DNA of 64,000 nucleotides, taken from Tumebacillus amylolyticus (lineage in GTDB: Bacteria > Bacillota > Bacilli > Tumebacillales > Tumebacillaceae). The notes beneath the pieces are model-generated. The model did not search any database. It worked only from the letters and a program-made list of their open reading frames with translations, and was not told the origin of the DNA. The position numbers and the translations under genes are program-made. Below, one piece after another: positions 59,695 to 64,000 of the stretch. Every line of letters starts with the position of its first letter. The first letter of the stretch is position 1. Location: contig NZ_JAEQNB010000001.1 in NCBI RefSeq assembly GCF_016722965.1, positions 620,001 to 684,000 on the forward strand, written 5' to 3'.

Positions 59695-60147
59695 ATGACT
59701 ACATTCCGTATGCACGTCGCGATCAACGTGACAGATTTGGAAGCTTGCCTTGCGTTTTACCGCGCGATGTTCGGTGCAGAACCGACGAAGGTCAAAGAGA
59801 ACTACGCGAAATTTGAGTTGAACAACCCGCCGCTTCACTTCTCCATGAACGTGCGTCCGTATGAGAAAAACGGAGCCCTGAATCATCTTGGCTTCCAAGT
59901 GGAGAACACCGAAGCCGTTCACGCCATGAAATCGCGGTTCCAAGAAGCCGGGCTCGTCACGATCGATGAAATGAACACGACATGCTGTTATGCGGTGCAA
60001 GACAAAATTTGGGTTTCCGATCCGGAGGGCAACGCATGGGAAGTGTTCTACACGCGGGAAGACTCCGAATTTGAATCTGCGGGAGAAGCGGCAGTAGCAG
60101 GTGTCTGCTGTGCACCGGCTCCTGTGGAACTCATCAACCTCGACTAA
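59695..60147 (+). CDS. arsI: ArsI/CadI-family C-As lyase (VOC fold)
   Basis: A 150-residue vicinal-oxygen-chelate dioxygenase. Iron ligands are visible as MHVAINV (His), LNHLGFQV (His) and AWEVFYT (Glu). The paired cysteines of [11 protein letters not shown] bind the arsenic of the substrate. ArsI cleaves the C-As bond of trivalent organoarsenicals such as methylarsenite. Extra cysteines (GVCCAPAP) sit near the C-terminus. I chose the ATG at 59695, nine bases behind GGAGG. Confidence 0.88.
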   Translation: MTTFRMHVAINVTDLEACLAFYRAMFGAEPTKVKENYAKFELNNPPLHFSMNVRPYEKNGALNHLGFQVENTEAVHAMKSRFQEAGLVTIDEMNTTCCYAVQDKIWVSDPEGNAWEVFYTREDSEFESAGEAAVAGVCCAPAPVELINLD

Positions 60148-60160
60148 CGGAGGGCTCTCC

Positions 60161-60583
60161 ATGACAGACAACAAAAAAATCATCTATTTCCTCTGTACCG
60201 GCAACTCCTGCCGCAGTCAAATGGCGGAAGGCTTCGGGAAAAAGCACCTCGGCGATCACTTTGACGTCTACAGCGCGGGGATTGAAGCGCATGGACTGAA
60301 CCCGAACGCTGTCAAAGTGATGGCCGAACAGGGCATCGACATCTCCGGGCAGACGTCCGACATCATCAACCCGGAGCTCTTGAACAAAGCGGACTACGTA
60401 GTCACCCTCTGCGGCGATGCCAACGACAAGTGCCCGATGACTCCGCCGCATGTCAACCGTGCTCATTGGGGCTTCGATGATCCGGCGAAAGCAACCGGGA
60501 CTGACGAAGAGAAGTGGGCCGTGTTTCAACGAGTACGAGACGACATCGAAGCACGCATCAAGCGTTTTGCCTTGAATCAATAA
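60161..60583 (+). CDS. arsC: ArsC thioredoxin-coupled arsenate reductase
   Basis: A 140-residue low-molecular-weight-phosphatase-fold reductase. The anion loop is [11 protein letters not shown] with the nucleophilic Cys; the redox pair is in [11 protein letters not shown]. This is the Bacillus/Staphylococcus type that hands electrons from thioredoxin. ATG at 60161 follows CGGAGGG, 13 bases behind arsI. No arsenite pump gene follows, so efflux must be encoded elsewhere. Confidence 0.93.
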   Translation: MTDNKKIIYFLCTGNSCRSQMAEGFGKKHLGDHFDVYSAGIEAHGLNPNAVKVMAEQGIDISGQTSDIINPELLNKADYVVTLCGDANDKCPMTPPHVNRAHWGFDDPAKATGTDEEKWAVFQRVRDDIEARIKRFALNQ

Positions 60584-60599
60584 AGCACGGCATGTCAAA

Positions 60600-60630
60600 A
60601 AAGGGCACAGCTCATCAGCTGCGCCCTTTT
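60600..60630 (+). terminator. ars operon terminator
   Basis: AAAGGGC-CAGCT and AGCTG-GCCCTTT stem followed by T. Confidence 0.85.
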
Positions 60631-60681
60631 CGCTTTGGCACAACAACGTTTGAATATTATGAAATTATATTTATGAATCTC

Positions 60682-60711
60682 TTGAATTACACTCTACAAT
60701 TATGTTATAAC
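60682..60711 (+). promoter_or_regulatory. Putative promoter of the lanthipeptide locus
   Basis: TTGAAT and TATAAC with an 18-base spacer, 60 bases upstream of the precursor gene, in AT-rich DNA. Confidence 0.45.
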
Positions 60712-60771
60712 TGAACTACTAACTGAGACATACATCCTTGGATACTCAAACTCTAAAGGAGGTAGTTTCCC

Positions 60772-60903
60772 ATGGAAAAAATGTTTGATCTCGACGTGCA
60801 AGTACAATCGACCAAATCGGCGGGCACTGTAAACGCTGCTTGGACGACGTCTTGCTTCTGCTCGATCGGCACCGACAGCAGCTGCTGGCTCAACCAGATG
60901 TAA
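60772..60903 (+). CDS. lanA: Class I lanthipeptide precursor peptide
   Basis: A 43-residue peptide. The leader MEKMFDLDVQVQSTKSAG contains FDLD, the recognition box that class I LanB and LanC enzymes bind. The core, from about residue 22, is rich in Ser/Thr and Cys: WTTSCFCSIGTDSSCWLNQM, with cysteines at 28, 30 and 38 and several dehydratable residues before them. AAAGGAGG lies upstream. A LanB fragment and an ABC exporter follow. The core does not match a lantibiotic I know. With LanB broken and no LanC seen, modification would need enzymes from elsewhere. Confidence 0.8.
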   Translation: MEKMFDLDVQVQSTKSAGTVNAAWTTSCFCSIGTDSSCWLNQM

Positions 60904-60914
60904 GGATACCTCTG

Positions 60915-60941
60915 CCATTACCCGTTTGAGACGGGTGATGG
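60915..60941 (+). terminator. Hairpin after the precursor gene
   Basis: CCATTACCCGT and ACGGGTGATGG pair with one G-T, followed by CTTTGTATTATT. A partial terminator between precursor and maturation genes is common in lan operons and sets their ratio. Confidence 0.6.
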
Positions 60942-61149
60942 CTTTGTATTATTAGAATTTTCTCGCTATGCCCAAGATCCGATGATCCGCGAAGCGATTG
61001 CCGTAGCTTCCACCTCTCTGCTTGCGTCGCTTCCCCAATTGGAAACGAGATCGACACCGTTTGGTCTGTTTTCGGGTGTCGCGCACGGACGTTTCGCAGC
61101 TGCATCGGCTCTGCAGATCTCAAGCAAGAACAAACGACGTACATTCTGA
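60934..61149 (+). pseudogene. LanB dehydratase remnant
   Basis: The frame reads FVLLEFSRYAQDPMIREAIA, then VASTSLLASLPQLETRSTPFGLFSGVAHGRF, up to a stop at 61147. DPMIREAIAVAS and RSTPFGLFSGV are signatures of the LanB N-terminal region. About 60 of some 1000 residues remain; there is also a shortening between the two signatures. No start codon or ribosome site is visible. Confidence 0.75.
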
Positions 61150-61195
61150 CTCGCCATGCGCTGCAGGCGATGAAACATTTTCGGAGGGGAACACA

Positions 61196-62992
61196 ATGAA
61201 CGAAAACGAACAGATCGGTATAAAAGAGGTTCTGCAATCGTTCCGGCACTGGCGCAATCTGTTCGCCCTGATCTGGAGAGCGAATCCCAGCTATCTGATG
61301 CGGGTCGTCCTGATCTATCTCTTGCTCGGGGTGACGCCGATCGTGACGCTCGTCGCGACGAAGAAGTTGATCGACGGGGTTATAGCCGGACAAGCGCTGG
61401 CCGCAATGGGCTGGTATGTCGGGATCTTGGTGTTCAAGCAGGCCTTGACCATCGCCCAATCCTACTATGAAGGACTGTTCCAGCAGTTGGTCGCCAACGC
61501 GGTACAGGAAAAAATCATCGAAAAAACGACCCAACTCAGCTTGGCCGACATCGAAAATACAGACGTGCAGGAGCAACTGAAACGGGTGCAACAAGAAGCG
61601 ATGTATCGCCCGTATCAGATGTTCACCCAGATGCTGAACGTCATCAACAACGTTGTCACCTTCGTAGGTGCGGTGGTGCTGTTGATCTCGTGGAAGTGGT
61701 GGGCGGTGCTGGTGGTTGCCTTGACGACGGGGATCTCGTTCTACACGAGTCTGCGGATCAACCAAGAGCAGTTCAAGATCGTCTACGAGCGGGCGGCGAA
61801 GCAACGGGAAGCGTGGTATTACACCCATCTGCTCACCTTCGACAAAACGTTCAAGGAGATCCGACTGTTTCAATTGGGCGAGTTCTTCCTAACCAAGTTT
61901 AAAGCCATCTACCGCGACTTCTATATCGTCGACCAGAAGATCGCCAAGAAACGACTGAACTGGTCGGCCGCCAGCGAAACGCTGAATCTGGTGGCGCTCA
62001 TCAGCGTGATCTACCTCGCCGTGCGGGAAGCGATGCGCAATGTGTTCGGCGTCGGCAACCTGTACAGCTATGTGCAAGGGATTTCGCTGACCCAAACCAG
62101 CGCGCAGAGCGTGTTTTCGAACATCTTGGCGATCTGTCAGCACAACTTGTACATCGAGCAGTTGTTTGTGTTTCTCGCGTTGCCGACTGTCGAACCGAAG
62201 CTGTTAAGCGGGGTGCAAGACGTCGAGCGGATCGAGACGTTCGAGTTTCGAGATGTTTCCTTTTGCTATCCGGGGACGGAGCGCGAGGTGTTGCACAACG
62301 TGAGTTTCAGCTTGCAGCGGGGGCAGTGCATCGCAATCGTCGGGCGAAACGGTTCGGGGAAAACGACGCTCGCCAAACTCATCACTCAACTCTACGCCGG
62401 GTATGACGGCGAGATTCTGGTCAACGGAGAGTCGGTGCGCACATTGGATGTCGAGCAGTTGCAAAAGCGCATCGGCGTCGTCTTCCAAGACTATGTCCAT
62501 TATGAGATGACGCTGCGCCACAACATCGGGCTTGGCAATACGGAAACCATCGAGGACGACGAGAAGATCTGGGAGGCGAGCGAGAAAACGGGCATCGGGT
62601 CGTTTGTCCGCAACTTGCCGCATCAATTGGATACCGAACTCGGACGCTGGGTCGTCAAAGGTGAGCAGTTGTCGGGCGGTCAGTGGCAACGGATCGCCAT
62701 CGCGCGCGCCTTCATCCGCAACGCCGATCTGTATGTCTTGGACGAGCCGAATTCGGCGCTCGACCCGATCGCGGAGTTTGAAATGTTTGAGCGCATCCGC
62801 GACCTGTTGCGCGATCGATTGGGAATTTACATTGCGCACCGACTCGCTTCTGCACGGTTTGCCGATCGGATTTTGGTGATGGACGGCGGACAAGTCATCG
62901 AGCAGGGGACGCACGACGAACTGATGGCGCTCGACGGGCAATATGCCGAAATGTATAACGTGCAAACGAATCTCTATGAGGTGAAAGCGTAA
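61196..62992 (+). CDS. LanT-like ABC exporter (fused permease-ATPase)
   Basis: A 598-residue half-transporter. The N-terminal 340 residues carry about six membrane helices. The ATPase shows Walker A GRNGSGKTT near 428, signature LSGGQWQR near 541 and Walker B DLYVLDEPNSALD. There is no C39 peptidase domain, so it exports without cleaving the leader, as in many class I lanthipeptide LanT proteins. ATG at 61196 follows GGAGGGG. The only intact maturation-side gene of the locus. Another substrate cannot be excluded. Confidence 0.85.
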   Translation: MNENEQIGIKEVLQSFRHWRNLFALIWRANPSYLMRVVLIYLLLGVTPIVTLVATKKLIDGVIAGQALAAMGWYVGILVFKQALTIAQSYYEGLFQQLVANAVQEKIIEKTTQLSLADIENTDVQEQLKRVQQEAMYRPYQMFTQMLNVINNVVTFVGAVVLLISWKWWAVLVVALTTGISFYTSLRINQEQFKIVYERAAKQREAWYYTHLLTFDKTFKEIRLFQLGEFFLTKFKAIYRDFYIVDQKIAKKRLNWSAASETLNLVALISVIYLAVREAMRNVFGVGNLYSYVQGISLTQTSAQSVFSNILAICQHNLYIEQLFVFLALPTVEPKLLSGVQDVERIETFEFRDVSFCYPGTEREVLHNVSFSLQRGQCIAIVGRNGSGKTTLAKLITQLYAGYDGEILVNGESVRTLDVEQLQKRIGVVFQDYVHYEMTLRHNIGLGNTETIEDDEKIWEASEKTGIGSFVRNLPHQLDTELGRWVVKGEQLSGGQWQRIAIARAFIRNADLYVLDEPNSALDPIAEFEMFERIRDLLRDRLGIYIAHRLASARFADRILVMDGGQVIEQGTHDELMALDGQYAEMYNVQTNLYEVKA

Positions 62993-63039
62993 GGAAGCAG
63001 CTTGGAACAAATCGAGGCTGCCGCTAATGTCCTAAAAAA

Positions 63040-63075
63040 AGCAACACCCGTTCACTTGGAAACGGGTGTTGCTTT
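63040..63075 (+). terminator. Terminator after the ABC exporter
   Basis: AGCAACACCCGTT and AACGGGTGTTGCT form a 13-bp stem with short T run. Confidence 0.85.
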
Positions 63076-63213
63076 ATTGAATTTTATAACATTGCGGTGT
63101 GTATTATCAAGTATAAGGTCGGACAGCCCGGAGGCTCGGGGCTGGGGTTGAACTTGTGCGGTGGGATTGAATTTTTTCACCAACTTACTCAGCAATATGT
63201 TCACCCCGTTTAA

Positions 63214-63816
63214 ATGCGCAAGCAAGAAGGCTTCGACTATTTTGTCACCCATGAGGATGAAGATTTTCACCAGTTTTACGAAACGATGCACAAGCCGACC
63301 ATGAACTCCCGCTATGGGGAGTTCGCTCGCAGCGTCTCTCAGCTTGATCCGAGTAAAAACTGGTTGAACGCCCGTCTGATCGGCGTGCGCAACGGGGACG
63401 ATCTCTACCGGACCAACGGCGCGCAGAACTTCGTGTACCACGCGATCCTCCATTGGGCCTCGAACGTCGGGAACATCGACGTGGTCGACTTCCAAGGCTG
63501 CGAGCCGTTTTTGACCAAGGGGACGTTCCAGTACAAAAAAAGGTTCGCGACCGAAGCGATTCTGCCGCCGAACCATTTTCATGACAAGCGCTTGCTGGTA
63601 CAGGCGAATGTTCACTCGCCTGCCGTGCGCCAGTATCTGATCGAGAATCCCATGTTGGTGATCGACGATGAGGACAACCTCGGAGCCGGCTATTTCTTTG
63701 ATGAACAGAACAAGCCGAGACTCGACCTGCCGTACCAATGCCCGGGGATCGGCTACCACGTACTGCTCGATCTCGATGAGCGGGCCGCGGCGACGAAGAA
63801 ACCGATGTTCACCTGA
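63214..63816 (+). pseudogene. Truncated GNAT-fold-like protein gene
   Basis: A 200-residue frame. FHQFYETMHKPTMNSRYGEF and the later VVDFQGCEPFLTKGTFQYKK resemble GNAT-type proteins of the sort linked to cell-surface polymer synthesis. The N-terminal domain is missing, the middle seems shortened near LDPSKNWLNARL, and the ATG has no ribosome site. I therefore treat it as a remnant, though an expressed short protein is possible. Confidence 0.45.
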
Positions 63817-63820
63817 AAAA

Positions 63821-63852
63821 AGGAGCTTCCCATTACGGAAGCTCCTTTTTTT
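63821..63852 (+). terminator. Terminator
   Basis: GGAGCTTCC and GGAAGCTCC with CATTAC loop and seven T. Confidence 0.9.
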
Positions 63853-63966
63853 CAAGAGCACCGAGAGAGTCATAGTTCCTGCTTAGGGTTTCCAGAGCAA
63901 GTACGAATCGATACAATATGGATAAGCCTACGGAAATCGAGGATGAAGAGAAAGGAAATCCCCTCT

Positions 63967-64000
63967 ATGAACGTTCCCGCCTTATTTGAAGTATTACGAG
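63967..64000 (+). CDS. Start of a gene cut by the window edge
   Basis: ATG at 63967 with GAAAGGAAA about 10 bases upstream opens MNVPALFEVLR and runs off the window. Too short to identify. A TACAAT box near 63914 may be its -10 element. Confidence 0.45.
   Translation, partial: MNVPALFEVLR

Overview
The window looks like a chromosomal accessory region of a spore-former-type Bacillota, probably the Tumebacillus/Alicyclobacillaceae or Paenibacillaceae neighbourhood. The grounds are strong AGGAGG ribosome binding sites, frequent GTG and TTG starts, Bacillus-type sulfur (yrk-like) genes and a thioredoxin-type ArsC. This placement is an inference from gene content; no rRNA or tRNA is present.

Left part (1-25 kb). 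A partial flavin monooxygenase-like gene faces a DinG-type helicase gene with a small membrane partner. Then comes a persulfide-detoxification (cst/yrk-like) locus: membrane rhodanese, rhodanese, DsrE-like protein, TauE exporter, TusA-rhodanese, rhodanese-persulfide dioxygenase, TusA, DUF302, DsrE-like protein, zinc-ribbon protein on the other strand, CstR repressor and methyltransferase. The whole 6.3 kb locus occurs twice in direct orientation (4769-11071 and 17646-23661). Each copy has two perfect ATACCC-N4-GGGTAT operators, the expected binding sites of the encoded CstR. The second copy has lost most of its first DsrE-like gene.

Between the two copies lies a defence island (12.3-16.8 kb): a compact CBASS system made of a cGAS/DncV-like nucleotidyltransferase, a stand-alone E2-like protein, the HNH-SAVED effector Cap5 and a transglutaminase-like protein with a visible Cys-His-Asp set, followed by a divergent nucleoside 2-deoxyribosyltransferase-like gene. 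The island is bracketed by a second pair of direct repeats of about 0.3 kb that carry a 38-residue membrane peptide gene.

Middle part (25.5-54.4 kb). This is one large hybrid NRPS/PKS operon behind a good sigma-A-type promoter: three NRPS proteins (1094, 2332 and 2382 residues, the last with a thioesterase), an MFS exporter, a KS-AT-DH-ACP polyketide synthase, a fourth NRPS (C-A-T-C, Asn-like pocket) and a TauD-family hydroxylase resembling amino-acid beta-hydroxylases. Intact condensation domains end three NRPS proteins, while the next protein in the proposed order starts with a degenerate or half condensation domain. That suggests the order PKS, NRPS4, NRPS1, NRPS2, NRPS3, release. One module in NRPS1 has only a vestige of an adenylation domain.

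Right part (54.4-64 kb). Small stress and xenobiotic operons: a set of three MerR-type promoters with a MerR regulator, a zinc alcohol dehydrogenase, an aldo/keto reductase and a CMD-family protein; a DUF1259 protein; an arsR-arsI-arsC operon; and a decayed class I lanthipeptide locus (precursor peptide intact, LanB reduced to a fragment, ABC exporter intact). Internally deleted genes recur through the window (Lgt-like, DsrE-like copy 2, DedA-like, an SDR/MFS chimera, LanB, a GNAT-like protein), pointing to an unusual amount of deletion decay.
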